Shown: in pieces, positions 12,364-24,491 of the stretch | How positions within the stretch are numbered: position 1 is the stretch's first letter | Layout of the letters: each line of letters starts with the position of its first letter | NCBI RefSeq assembly: GCF_000001735.4 | Contig: NC_003076.8 | Span: forward strand, 9,176,001-9,240,000 | Direction of reading: 5' to 3' | DNA: 64,000 bases | Source of the DNA: Arabidopsis thaliana | Taxonomy: Eukaryota; Streptophyta; Magnoliopsida; Brassicales; Brassicaceae | The notes under the pieces: generated by a model | Told to the model about the DNA's origin: nothing | Databases searched by the model: none | Seen by the model: the letters and a program-made list of their open reading frames with translations, nothing else | Made by a program: the position numbers and the translations under genes

Positions 12364-13368
12364 TGTAACGCCCGTGAACTGGAAAATCGGTTAGGGTTTG
12401 TTTTTAAATCATCCGGTTTAATTGGTTATGTTAATTGGAAACCCTAGAGTGTGCCTATAAAAGAAGGAAACTCGAAATTAGGGCTTTAGTTAGCCACTTT
12501 TCGTTTTATAAAGGAGAAAAAGAGAGTTATTTCCAAGTCCTTTATAGTTATTCTCCAGTTTACAGAATTGGATTTGGATTAAAATTGGTTGAGTTATTCG
12601 CAGTTTCGTGAGACACGTTTTCTCAGACGCGAATTAGGACCAGCGGAGATTGAAACTGAGATCGTGGTCTCGTCTTTTTTCCGATCGGCACGAGATTTTG
12701 TGGGCATCTTTGTGACGTCTGCAGATAGGATTTTACCGGAGCGATTGAATAGTTAACGGTTAGCTTATATTTTAGGGTTTCGTTTTTGAGACTGCTTGTT
12801 TCTGGTTTTTCCTGTCCAGTTTGCTTCAAGGTTGCTTTTGGTTGTGGACTTGTTGTAGGACGTTTCTGAACTGTTTCAGACGCAAGGAGAGTCTCTCCTG
12901 GGTTTAATTGGTATTAGAATCAATTTGTTAAGGTGAGTGCGTGACCATGAATTTATCTGAGCGATTGAGTTGTGTGATGATATATAGGTGTGGTGAATAT
13001 GTTTTGGGTGAATTGTTCAATGACTGGTTTGTTTGTATTGTATTCGTGATTATATTTTTTTATTTGCTTTTGTGTATAGCTCGTAGATGGGAGAATCGCC
13101 TCACTAAGTATTTATGATAATACTTAAGCATCTTATTGTGTTGTTGATGCAGTAAAAATAAAGTGTGATTGTGGAATCATGGCAAGGAAGAGAGGATGAT
13201 GTAGGAACTCGTTTGTTTTATGTTTTGTGTTTTTGGTTATTGGAACCCGGTTAGGATTGTCTGTTATTTTTGGTTTTGTTGATCGAATTATTTATTTATT
13301 TATAAAATAGTATTTCTGATTTGCGGTTTAATTATTATGTTATTGGTTGATTTAATTAAATATTTAAT

Positions 13369-13399
<31 letters not shown>

Positions 13400-13417
13400 A
13401 TGGGTCTGGTTGTTTCA
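12364..13417 (+). repeat. 3' LTR of the Gypsy element
   Basis: It begins TGTAACGCCC and ends GTTGTTTCA, followed by the target duplication CAAAG. It is about 100 bp shorter than the 5' LTR, mainly because of a deletion between short AGAG repeats near 12520. Its end lies 204 bp before the CLC-d start codon, on the same strand, so its promoter points at that gene. Confidence 0.93.
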
Positions 13418-13621
13418 CAAAGATATCTGAGTCATATTTGGGGAATGCTGACATTAATACTTTCGATAACAAAAAGAAAATACACTCATTAAACAGAACA
13501 AACCTCAGAAACAGAATTTAATTAAAAACCCACAAAATGAATCTAAGATAGTTTGCTTTACAATTCAAAAACCCGTCTCTGTGATTCAAAATCCCTAAAT
13601 CCAGAGATCGAACTCTCGATC

Positions 13622-16600
13622 ATGTTATCGAATCATCTCCAGAACGGGATCGAATCCGATAACCTACTCTGGTCTCGTGTCCCTGAATCCGATGATACTT
13701 CCACCGACGATATTACTCTACTCAACTCTCACCGTGACGGTGACGGAGGTGTCAATAGTCTCGATTACGAAGTCATCGAGAATTACGCTTATAGAGAAGA
13801 ACAAGCTCATCGAGGAAAGCTTTATGTTGGTTACTACGTTGCTGTCAAATGGTTCTTCTCTTTACTCATCGGGATCGGTACTTGTTGTTCTTCTTCTTCT
13901 TCGATTATTGTTGGTTGCTTACTTCTTCGTAGATTTTCCAGAATCCGATCTTGTTTTTGATTTCTTCGTAGGAACTGGATTAGCTGCTGTGTTCATCAAT
14001 CTCTCTGTTGAGAATTTCGCTGGATGGAAATTTGCTCTTACTTTTGCTATTATTCAGAAGTCGTATTTTGCTGGGTTTATTGTTTATCTTCTCATCAATT
14101 TAGTCTTAGTGTTTTCTTCTGCGTATATTATTACTCAATTTGCTCCTGCTGCTGCTGGTTCTGGCATTCCTGAGATTAAGGGTTATCTCAATGGTAACAT
14201 CAAGTTTCCTTACTTCACAGTTTTATGTTTTGTTTTGGTTGAAATTTTGTAATCCACAGTCTTCTTTGGATTGTGCAGGAATTGATATTCCCGGCACCTT
14301 GCTCTTTAGAACTCTCATTGGAAAGGTGAGTTAAAACTTTTGAGGAATTGATGGTGTTTAGGAAGTTCCGTTTTCATTTCTGTTTTGAAGACAGTGTTTT
14401 ATAGTTTGTTATCTCATAGATATTTGGAAGCATTGGTTCTGTTGGGGGTGGCTTAGCCTTGGGGAAAGAAGGTCCTCTTGTGCATACAGGTGCCTGCATT
14501 GCATCGTTGCTTGGTCAGGTGAGCATCTGAGTTCCCTTTTATTCTCTCCTCCATCATTCCTGAGGAAACTAATATGTATGGTTTCGTTTTGATATAGGGT
14601 GGATCTACGAAATATCATTTGAATTCTAGATGGCCGCAACTTTTTAAGAGTGATAGAGATCGGCGTGATCTTGTAAGTTCCTTGATGCTTCTTGTGAAGA
14701 GAGCTATCTGATTTGTTTTTGTTTAAGATTAGGCCCAATCCTCTTGAGAGACCTTATTTCTTTGCCTTTGCGATGCCTTGAAAGGTCACTTGTGGATGTG
14801 CAGCTGGAGTTGCTGCTGCCTTTAGAGCCCCAGTTGGTGGAGTGTTATTTGCATTAGAGGAGGTCACATCATGGTAGGTTCCCCGTTCCTTTCCTCATGT
14901 CCAGTGGCTGAAATTATTCTGCTCTGAGAAATAACCATTTTGAGGAACTTTTTTTACCCTCGTCTATTATTTCCTTAGCAACTGGTGTCACTTGACAGCA
15001 ATGTAGTTATCTTTAGGATGTCCTAGCTAGCGTGAGTTTGGGATGCTATGCTGTCTGTCCATTTAATTGAATTTGCATGTGCTGTTGAAGGTGGAGAAGT
15101 CAACTTATGTGGCGTGTCTTTTTCACTTCCGCTATTGTGGCTGTTGTTGTGCGTACTGCCATGGGATGGTGCAAGAGTGGAATATGTGGACATTTTGGTG
15201 GAGGTGGTTTCATTATATGGGATGTATCAGAGTAAGGTTCTAGTTTCAGTACTCACTTATATCATGCAAGGTTAATAGTGCTAGAATTGACCTGGAACTT
15301 TTCTTTCTCTCATTTAGTGGTCAAGATGACTACTACTTCAAAGAGCTACTGCCAATGGCTGTAATAGGAGTTATCGGAGGGCTACTTGGTATATTTTTTC
15401 TTTTCCTACACTTTTGGTTCCATTTATCTTCATCTGTCTGTTTCATTTCTCATGGCATTTTCCTCCAGGGGCATTATTTAACCAACTTACACTCTATATG
15501 ACATCTTGGCGTCGGAACTCTTTGCACAAGAAAGGAAATCGAGTGAAGGTAATCTTTGATGGACGATTACAAGAAATTCTTCATTTATATTATGTTTATC
15601 TTCTTGAAGAACTATTGTCTCGTTGGTGGAGTTAAATAACTGCTATAAAATCTGAATTTTCAGATAATTGAAGCATGCATCATCTCTTGTATAACTTCAG
15701 CTATCTCATTTGGGCTGCCACTCCTAAGAAAATGCAGTCCATGCCCTGAATCAGTTCCTGACTCTGGTATTGAGTGTCCACGACCTCCAGGAATGTATGG
15801 AAATTATGTAAATGTAAGACACTGTTATAGAGAATCTGAATCTTTGAGATCTGTTGCATATTCTTTACCATGCCGATCTATTATGATGAAATTTTAGCCA
15901 ATTTAACGTACATAGACTTTGAAGGTTTATACCTAGAAAACTTTCAGACTTTCCTAACAAAACTGTCTTTTAACATTGCCGCATTCATGTTGCTTTGTGT
16001 GCCAATCATCGCAGTTCTTCTGCAAGACGGATAACGAATACAATGATCTCGCTACAATTTTCTTCAATACTCAGGTATCTTCTTCTAGAATAATTTCAAA
16101 AATTTTCATTTTCTACTTCGCTTTGTTTTCAAGCCTGACTGTTTCAATTGAATTGTTCTGTTTTTTTTTTATTTTGACGACAGGATGATGCTATAAGGAA
16201 TTTGTTCAGCGCAAAAACAATGCGAGAGTTCAGTGCTCAGAGTCTACTAACTTTTCTGGTATGAAATTCTTCTATTTTGTTTGTTCATAGTATTGGTATT
16301 TATTTCTTGGTAGGTTTGAGTTTGATTGAATGATGTCCATGCTAGCAATAGAATAAGGACCATACTAATATGACTTTTACATTGTTCTATCTATAGGAAT
16401 ATCTTTTGACTTGTTTATTCCTTTAATAATTAATATAATCGTCATTTTTCTTTGTTTTAAATGATGTATAGGCTATGTTTTACACATTAGCTGTAGTGAC
16501 CTTTGGCACTGCTGTTCCCGCCGGCCAGTTTGTTCCTGGAATAATGATAGGATCAACTTATGGGCGCCTTGTAGGCATGTTTGTGGTCAGGTTTTATAAG

Positions 16601-18347
16601 AAGCTCAACATTGAGGAGGGAACGTGAGTCTCTTTGTGTATTGCTTTGTTGATCATACCACTTCTTCTTTTTTTTCAAAGTTTTTGGTTGAACTTTTGGC
16701 CTTTGATACAAAAAGTCTTTGAACTTTAGTTATGCTTTGCTGGGAGCTGCTTCATTTCTCGGAGGCTCGATGCGGATGACTGTATCTTTATGTGTTATCA
16801 TGGTTGAAATCACAAATAACCTGAAACTTCTGCCTCTTATAATGTTGGTACTTCTCATCTCAAAGGTACGAGTTACCTACCAATATCATATTATCTTGAT
16901 TCTTGAAGAAATACGCTTGTTTTAATTTGTTCTGTTCTTAGGCCGTCGGTGATGCTTTCAATGAGGGATTATATGAAGTACAAGCACGCCTGAAGGGCAT
17001 TCCGTTACTTGAATCGAGACCTAAGTATCACATGCGTCAAATGATAGCAAAGGAAGCGTGTCAAAGTCAGAAGGTTGATATCATTTCTGCCTCATTAAAC
17101 CACTAGATGGAGCTTGTGACACGTGCTTCTTATATTATGCTATATTATAACTTGTTTTCTTTGACTTTGAAGGTAATCTCTTTACCTCGAGTTATCAGGG
17201 TCGCAGATGTTGCTTCAATTTTGGGCAGCAATAAACATAATGGATTTCCTGTAAGCATTGCTTTCTTTGACACAGGGTTGACTCGTGATTACTTAGTCCT
17301 CTGTGCTGATGTTTTCATATTTTGACATTCTACCAGGTAATCGACCACACGAGAAGTGGTGAAACACTTGTCATAGGGTTAGTCCTTCGGAGGTACGTGA
17401 TTGTACATTTCAAAAAGAATTATTTTAAACGAAATATAGCATTCTGAATTTTGTTCACCGTCCAGTCACTTGCTTGTTCTCCTTCAATCAAAAGTCGATT
17501 TCCAACATAGTCCTTTGCCTTGTGATCCAAGTGCCAGGAATATCAGGTAAATTAATGTTCCACATTCTTCTTTTTTTCACTCTCTTTTGAAAGAGTCATA
17601 TTTTCTGATAGATAAATTGATTCTGCATTCTCCAGGCACAGTTTTAGCGAGTTTGCTAAACCTGTTTCATCGAAAGGGTTATGCATAGAAGATATACATT
17701 TAACTTCAGATGATTTAGAGATGTACATAGATCTTGCTCCATTTTTGAATCCGTCTCCATACGTTGTTCCCGAAGACATGTCCTTGACAAAGGTGGGCAG
17801 AAGCTTCGATTATGTTTTATCTGAGACACCAATATCCATCATCATTTGTTGAGAATTTGATTTGTTTCGATTAGGTATACAATCTTTTCCGGCAACTTGG
17901 GTTGCGACATCTATTCGTTGTTCCCCGTCCTTCCCGTGTGATAGGCTTGATCACCAGAAAGGATTTACTGATTGAGGTAAGTAGATATACACACATCGAT
18001 CTGTTGACGAAACCCGACATATTAGTAACAGTGATGTTGCTGGTCCATTTATACAGGAAAATGGGGAATCATCAGCAGTGGAACTCCAACAGTCAACTAG
18101 TGTAAGGTCTCTAGCTTGCTTCTAATCTTGTGTCTAAAACCTTGGGAGTCTCTCGAGTTTGGTGTTATGATCCTCTAAGCAAAACCCTCCTCCTATAAGA
18201 CTCATTCAAAATTTTGAGTTCTAAGTGTCTTTGCTCTTTGTCTTAACCTTTATTATTGCCCATTGTTTTGCCTGCAGAGGTCGGTACAGTGAGACAGCAA
18301 CGCGGATGGACGCTGCACGACCGCTTCTAGACGATCTTTTAGGTTAA
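13622..18347 (+). CDS. CLC-D: CLC-d type voltage-gated chloride channel/transporter
   Basis: Twenty-two exons join to 792 codons: 13622-13877, 13972-14193, 14279-14325, 14420-14518, 14598-14672, 14785-14873, 15091-15231, 15318-15388, 15469-15548, 15664-15813, 16015-16074, 16184-16258, 16472-16623, 16730-16865, 16942-17073, 17173-17250, 17337-17392, 17466-17546, 17636-17792, 17875-17976, 18057-18106, 18278-18347. Every intron is GT-AG. The CLC signatures are intact: GSGIPEIKG (residues 148-156; Ser at the filter position typical of chloride rather than nitrate selectivity), GKEGP with gating Glu192, and LEE with the proton-glutamate position at 258-259. Two CBS domains lie near 596-660 and 705-755. 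The length equals my recollection of Arabidopsis CLC-d, an endomembrane (trans-Golgi) anion transporter; At5g26240 is the likely locus. A Gypsy LTR lies just upstream. Confidence 0.95.
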
Positions 18348-18775
18348 TAAAACAGACCAAACATATACAAGCAGTTGAAGCTGGTAGCTAAGATCTTTAG
18401 TCGGGCCAATTCTTCGTCCATACAAGGATACAAGCTTGTTCCGCATGTTGCCACCCAAATCCGGTATGGAGGATATATGATCGTCTCTTGAGATGGGATT
18501 GTGTTGTTCGCTAACCGATCTCATTCTCCGTTCACAGAGAGTAGAAAGATTATATATGTAGAGGGCTTTTGATTGTTGTAATTGTGCAATCTTTGATTAT
18601 TTTCTTGGTCACTGTAAAATAATCCAGCTTTTGATATATTTACTTGATTAACTTAAAAACCATATTGTAAACAAGAAAGAGAAAACCAGAATTTATCGGT
18701 CATACCGCCATGGAAAAATAAATCATATTTTAAAAAGTTGAAAATTTGGAAATAGATGAGATAATTTTATTATTA
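18348..18775 (+). other. 3' flank of CLC-d
   Basis: This is the 3' untranslated and downstream region of CLC-d. 'aaaataatcc' at about 18617 and an AT-rich run follow. There is no coding signal. Confidence 0.4.
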
Positions 18776-19848
18776 CTAGATGAATACCCACGTTACGCGT
18801 GAGTTTGTTTCAAAAATTGTTAAAAAAAAATTATGTTGATTTTTCTTGTTGCTAATTTTTGCTTACTTTTTTCTTTGTTATTGTGTATTTAATCAAATTA
18901 ATCTTAGGTAGTTACAGTTTTTATGATTAGATTCTTTTTTTACTTGAAATATCGATTTATACATTTTTATATATAAATATATAATTATTTATATTTCTAA
19001 GATTCTAATATTTTTTTCACCATCATGAATACATACATCAACAAGATAGGATATTTTTATACAATTAGATGTAGTTATGTTATTTGTGTGATGTGAAACT
19101 CGCGTAACTTGATTATAAATATAATTTCTTGTTTTGTGTACTCTCTTGATCTAATACTTCAATTACATCGTGATAAACTCATTATTATATACTAGATAAA
19201 CATAAATTGAACAAGATCTCAAGAATTTTTATATGAAAATAAGAAAAGGAAAGCAAAAACTAAAATGTCATTTAATTCAACACTTTTATATATTTTACTA
19301 TTGCATATAGCTATATATGAGAAAAGTCGTGTCTTAAATTCTTTTGTATGCCTAACATCTCAAAGGCTCATCACTTGAAAAAATTTGCATGTCAATATTA
19401 CCAACTTATCGGACACAAAAATAAAAAGAGAGAACGTTATATATTGAGTCAGATATGAACAACAAAACATAATAATGAGAAGTTCACAAAAAAAAATAAT
19501 GAGAAAGACTCAAAGTAAAATTACTAAATTAATAAGAGTTTAGGTAGCAAACAACTAAATTACAAAAATAATAAAATGGTGAATATTGATAAAATCTTTT
19601 TAGTAAAATAAGAAGAATATAAAGAAAGTAGTGCTTTTTATTAACATAATTTTGTATTGTTTTTTTAAATTTTGAATAAATCACTTAAGAGTAGAATTGA
19701 TGGAGGATTTAATGCTATAAAGAACTTTTATTTTTTTCATTTAATTTGGCTAATTTTTAATTTAAATAATCTAAAATAACACATGTCATTTTTTTTGTGA
19801 TGATGTGCCAGTCATATGCAAAAAATTGACCAACTTTCGTATATATGA
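18776..19848 (-). mobile_element. Non-autonomous Helitron (1073 bp)
   Basis: Read on the minus strand it starts TCATATAT after an A and ends with a CACG-CGTAA-CGTG hairpin, a short spacer and CTAG before a T. That is the Helitron arrangement (5' TC, 3' hairpin plus CTRR, insertion between A and T). It lacks coding capacity. A homologous element in the opposite orientation lies at 46039-46907. The shared interior includes 'gacatgtgt', a 'catcatcaca' stretch and 'ttaaatcctcc'. Confidence 0.75.
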
Positions 19849-20757
19849 TTTAGCTCTTTGTTTTTTTTAATGTTAATCATATACACTAAATTTTTTAATA
19901 AAACTTTTGGTTTTCGAAATAATTTTTTTGGTTTAAATCATAACTTTTAAAAACTTTGGTTTTTGAGAGAACTAAAATTACGAAGCTTTTTTCTTTTTTT
20001 CTATTGCTACAACTTCTCTAAACTTTTGTAATGAAAGAGGTAAACATAATAATTGAATATTCTCCTAATCTTTAGAAAATCAAATTGAGAAACTAAATTT
20101 GCATCTTTGTTCAACATCACAGTAGTCATGACTCATGAGTCATGATGACTCATCATACTAGAGTCTAGCAAATATATTCAATATTCATATGAAATTATAC
20201 TATAATTAACTTTGACCATACAAGATTTTATCATTTATATTATGCAACAAAAAAGGAAAATATCTGTTTTATTCCAAAAAGAGAAGGAAAATATCTTTGA
20301 TGGAAATAAAAAGGAAATGGGGATAGGTTTTGTTCTTGTTATATGTTTTGGATATAACCAAATCCAGACGTAATAAAGCCATCCATCGATGTTAATAACA
20401 ATATATAAAAAAACTTACATGTAACAGCTACGAATTAAAAACCACTAAGTGAATAACTGACATTACGACAGCAAAATATTGAATGTAAGAACCCCAAAAG
20501 AGGATCAAAAACAATATTACTGATCCAAAATCTATTGACCAACCAATCATAATTTCATAACAAAATATTCCATATTTAGACAACCTCTTTATCTTCTTTT
20601 TGGTTTCTCTATCTTTCTGATCTGTATAAATATATGAACCTATCATTGTCTCATTTTTGTGTAAAGATTTGTGTCTGCTTCTTCTCTCGCTCTTCTTTAC
20701 AAGACAGAGAAACACAGACACAAACAAAGATTTCTTAGAGAGCATAGACGTTAAAAA
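19849..20757 (+). promoter_or_regulatory. Upstream region of the STP8-type gene
   Basis: The region contains a cluster of bZIP-type sites: the perfect palindrome ATGACTCATGAGTCAT (20128-20143) and a further TGACTCA at 20146-20152. A TATA box (TATAAATA, 20625-20632) lies 126-133 bp before the start codon, giving a leader of roughly 100 nt. The rest is AT-rich and featureless. Confidence 0.6.
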
Positions 20758-22681
20758 ATGGCTGTGGTTATATCTTCTAATGGTAATTCCAAGTCTTTCG
20801 ACGCGAAGATGACTGTTTATGTCTTCATCTGTGTCATTATCGCGGCTGTAGGCGGTTTGATCTTCGGTTACGACATCGGAATCTCGGGTTCGATTCTCTT
20901 CTCTAACGTTATTTTGTATCTTTTTCGCATTACTTATGGATTAAGAAACAGAATCTAGCCCTTTCTTTCTGATCAAGAAATGTTAAAAAGTACATATACT
21001 TAACCAAAATTTCATTATGAAAAATAGGTGGAGTAACGGCGATGGACGATTTCTTGAAGGAATTTTTCCCATCTGTGTACGAAAGGAAGAAGCATGCGCA
21101 TGAGAACAACTATTGCAAGTATGACAACCAGTTCTTGCAGCTCTTCACTTCCTCTCTATACCTAGCGGCTCTAGTGGCTAGCTTCTTTGCTTCGGCTACA
21201 TGCTCTAAGCTCGGACGCAGACCCACAATGCAACTCGCTTCCATCTTCTTCTTGATCGGTGTTGGCCTTGCCGCGGGAGCTGTTAACATATACATGTTGA
21301 TCATTGGTAGAATCTTGCTTGGATTCGGTGTTGGCTTTGGTAATCAGGTATAATGTTATATGATCTTTTTTTATTTCAAGTTTAGTTTGTGTTTAGGCTG
21401 AGATGCTACAAGATATGAATTTTCACTGAATTTTTGGTCTGGTTTAGTTTATATGCATTTTAGTTTGTATGAGATCTTGAATTTTCTGGTGTTCTTCAAT
21501 GACTAAACATTGTAGAATGTGTCTGATTTTCTTGTAGGCGGTACCGCTTTTCTTATCAGAGATTGCTCCCGCGAGGCTTCGTGGAGGTCTCAACATTGTT
21601 TTCCAACTTATGGTTACAATTGGAATCCTAATTGCTAACATAGTCAACTACTTCACCTCCTCAATTCATCCTTACGGATGGAGAATTGCCCTCGGTGGCG
21701 CGGGAATTCCGGCTCTCATCCTCCTCTTTGGATCGCTTCTCATCTGCGAAACACCCACTAGTCTCATCGAACGGAACAAAACCAAGGAAGGAAAAGAAAC
21801 ACTCAAGAAGATCAGAGGCGTTGAAGATGTTGATGAGGAGTATGAATCAATAGTCCATGCTTGCGATATCGCAAGGCAGGTCAAGGACCCTTACACGAAA
21901 CTGATGAAACCCGCGAGCAGGCCGCCTTTCGTGATTGGAATGTTGCTACAGTTTTTCCAACAGTTCACTGGAATCAACGCGATTATGTTCTACGCTCCGG
22001 TTTTGTTCCAGACTGTAGGGTTTGGAAATGACGCAGCTCTGCTTTCCGCGGTTGTCACGGGAACGATCAACGTTCTCAGCACGTTTGTCGGGATTTTCCT
22101 TGTCGACAAAACTGGCCGAAGATTTCTATTGCTCCAATCTTCCGTTCACATGCTCATATGCCAGGTAACATTAGTTAAGTTAACTTTTCTTGTGTCACAA
22201 GCGATCCTCCTAAACTAACAATTTTCTCAAACAGTTGGTCATTGGAATCATCCTAGCCAAGGACCTAGACGTGACGGGTACGCTAGCACGGCCACAAGCC
22301 CTAGTAGTGGTGATCTTCGTGTGTGTTTACGTGATGGGTTTCGCTTGGTCATGGGGCCCTCTAGGATGGCTAATCCCTAGTGAGACCTTCCCCTTGGAGA
22401 CTCGAACGGAAGGGTTCGCATTGGCCGTGTCTTGCAACATGTTCTTCACGTTCGTGATCGCTCAGGCCTTCCTATCGATGCTTTGCGCGATGAAGTCAGG
22501 GATATTCTTCTTCTTCAGTGGTTGGATCGTTGTGATGGGACTTTTCGCTTTGTTCTTCGTGCCGGAAACGAAAGGAGTCTCCATTGATGACATGAGAGAT
22601 AGTGTGTGGAAGCTACATTGGTACTGGAAGAGGTTTATGCTCGAGGAAGATGAGCATGACGTTGAGAAGAGAACTGATTGA
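20758..22681 (+). CDS. STP8: STP8-type hexose/H+ symporter
   Basis: Four exons (20758-20887, 21028-21347, 21538-22164, 22235-22681) join to 507 residues, the usual length of plant sugar transport proteins. It is a twelve-helix major facilitator that imports monosaccharides with protons across the plasma membrane. Visible family marks are FGYDIGISGGVTAM across the first intron, GRRPTMQL in the loop after helix 2, CETPTSLIERNK before the central loop, QQFTGINAIMFYAPVLFQT in helix 7 and PETKG near the C-terminus. All splice sites are GT-AG and the frame is intact. The protein matches my memory of Arabidopsis STP8 (At5g26250), and its place after CLC-d supports that. A paralogue such as STP6 cannot be fully excluded without alignment. 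Confidence 0.93.
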
Positions 22682-22964
22682 GCTTGTTGATCGATCACAT
22701 TCTTTCTCTAACTTTCCTTAGTTTTTTTTTTGTCATATGGGGAACAACATACAGTAATAAGAGACCAACTTGTTATTCTTGTATTATAATATGCTTTCTT
22801 CAGGTTTGGTATCTTACATAAAAAAAGAAAACTCCAGGGTCATACAATTTTTATGTGTTTTAAGTCACTTGATACAAGATAAATATTGTTCATAATAAAA
22901 TAAAGTTGTTGTTTTACAGTGGGTAAAAGTGTCACATTATTATCAACGATTGATCCATGTACAA
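22682..22964 (+). other. 3' flank of the STP8-type gene
   Basis: 3' untranslated and downstream sequence; no coding signal. An 'aataaaataaag' at about 22890 is a possible polyadenylation context. Confidence 0.4.
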
Positions 22965-23227
22965 TACTTTCTATGTTCCTTAATATTTGATTTAAAAAAA
23001 AAAAACACATGTTAAGAAAACATATTAAAAAATGATTCTAAATATTTTGTTTTTTGTGATTTATATTTGTTATAATTTTAAACCAATAATATTTAACTAT
23101 TTATTTTGAAATTTGATATTCATCAATAATAACTAATTAATATTGCTTAGGAAACCTAAAAAATCAATCTGTTAAAAACATTTTTTTTTCTTTCAAAAAA
23201 ATCAAATAATAAGAAACAGAAGGAGTA
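22965..23227. mobile_element. MITE with TACT...AGTA inverted ends (263 bp)
   Basis: The left end TACTTTCTATGTTCCTTAAT and the right end, whose reverse complement begins TACTCCTTCTGTTTCTTATT, form imperfect terminal inverted repeats of about 29 bp, continuing into TATTTGATTT on both sides. The ends start and stop with TA, as expected for a Stowaway/mariner-type insertion. The interior is AT-rich and non-coding. Confidence 0.65.
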
Positions 23228-24491
23228 ATTAACAAATTATCACCCGAAAATATTCGGTGCTCCATTTGTTTCTGATTTTAGTTGTGGATTTCGAATTGAA
23301 AATTTTATTTTATTTTATTATACAACATTTGCCATTTTATTTCCACAGAAAAATCTGAATACTGAGAGTGAGAGGTACATGGTCATGAACTCATGATCAC
23401 ATGGTTTTGGTAGCACATGGAACTGCATTTCAGTTCTACATGTAGTTGTAAACATCAGAATAACTACATGTATGGCTATATGCATGTAAAACCGCAGTTG
23501 TCCGTATTCACAAACGTACCAATTTTTAACCGCTAAAATAGTCGTTCAAAATGCTTTAAAACCGCAATCGCAGGCATCCATAAATTCTCGCAGTCGTGAT
23601 CGCACGTCAGCTCCGTTTAAACATGTCAAGCCTTGAGTCGATCATTACAATAATATCTCGTGTACCACGTTATGCTTAAAAAAATTAATCATATCTTAAA
23701 CACTTGCCTTGCCACCCACTACTTCTAGATCTCCCACAAATCCACAGAAATAATATATATGGTACTTAGAAAAATCATAAAAATATCAAATACCAAATTG
23801 AAGTCTCTGGCATGAGTCGGTCACTACAATAATAACTAAACTGAAATACATTTTATGGCTAATTGATGCAGAACCTGAAATTAAAAAAAATTAAAGATAC
23901 AACAAACCATACCTTTTTGTCTTTTTTTTTTTTTAATTATTTTAAAGATAACTCATTTATTTTGAATGTATGTACGCAGTTTTCGGTTCCGTATTGTGTA
24001 TTCATAGTCTACCATAAAATTTAACATCTACCTTTCCCAATGGACCCAAACGCTTCGAATTGAACATGGGCGTTGCTTTCTCTTGTGAGTTGTATCTAAT
24101 ATAAAATTTGGATAATTATGATTTCGTCGGTGATTTTGATATACTATATCTCTCGTGTACAACGTTTTGCTTAAAAATTTGTTCATATCTTGAACACTTG
24201 TGACTTGCCACCCACTACTTCGAGATCTCCTACAAATCCGTAGAAATATCGTTTCACAATAGACTTGCATGTTACTTGGAAAAAGGATTAAAATATTAAT
24301 AACCAAATCGAAATCTGATACTTTACACATTCGAAGTCAAACAAAATAATAAAAATGAATGTGTAACAAATATATTTTTTTCCCCACGAAGAATCCACTT
24401 TTAGTATTAACTAAACTCGATCAGTAAGTAATCCGTCTATATAAATGTGGAGGCTTCCCAAAACAAAACAAAACAAAAAAGATCTCAAAAT
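23228..24491 (+). promoter_or_regulatory. Duplicated upstream module of the first MATH gene
   Basis: A module beginning 'tctcgtgtaccacgtt..gcttaaa' and continuing through 'gccacccactact', 'gatctcc' and 'acaaatcc' occurs twice, at about 23650-23790 and 24140-24290. The same module precedes other members of the cluster. The region from 23810 onward is also shared with the upstream region of the 32.7-kb gene. A TATA box (TATATAAA, 24438-24445) lies 47-54 bp before the ATG. Confidence 0.6.

Larger units (their letters stand above)
5650..13417 (+). mobile_element. Full-length Ty3/Gypsy chromovirus-type LTR retrotransposon
   Basis: Two LTRs (5650-6804 and 12364-13417), each TG...CA, are flanked by the perfect 5-bp duplication CAAAG (5645-5649 and 13418-13422). 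A primer-binding site complementary to initiator Met tRNA follows the 5' LTR. The internal order is gag, protease remnant, reverse transcriptase, RNase H, integrase and a chromodomain-like tail, which is the Ty3/Gypsy order with a chromovirus C-terminus. The first ~160 bp of the LTRs differ at about a dozen positions, so the insertion is not recent. Coding frames carry frameshifts and stops, so the element cannot move by itself. It lies directly upstream of the CLC-d gene. Confidence 0.95.

Noticed and set aside
13553..14252. Frames reading through the first two CLC-d exons
   Set aside because: They read into intron 1 or run in the wrong frame. The spliced model explains the conservation.
20428..20745. 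Minus-strand frame of 105 codons upstream of STP8
   Set aside because: Lies over the STP8 promoter and leader, with no recognisable domain and an unusual composition.
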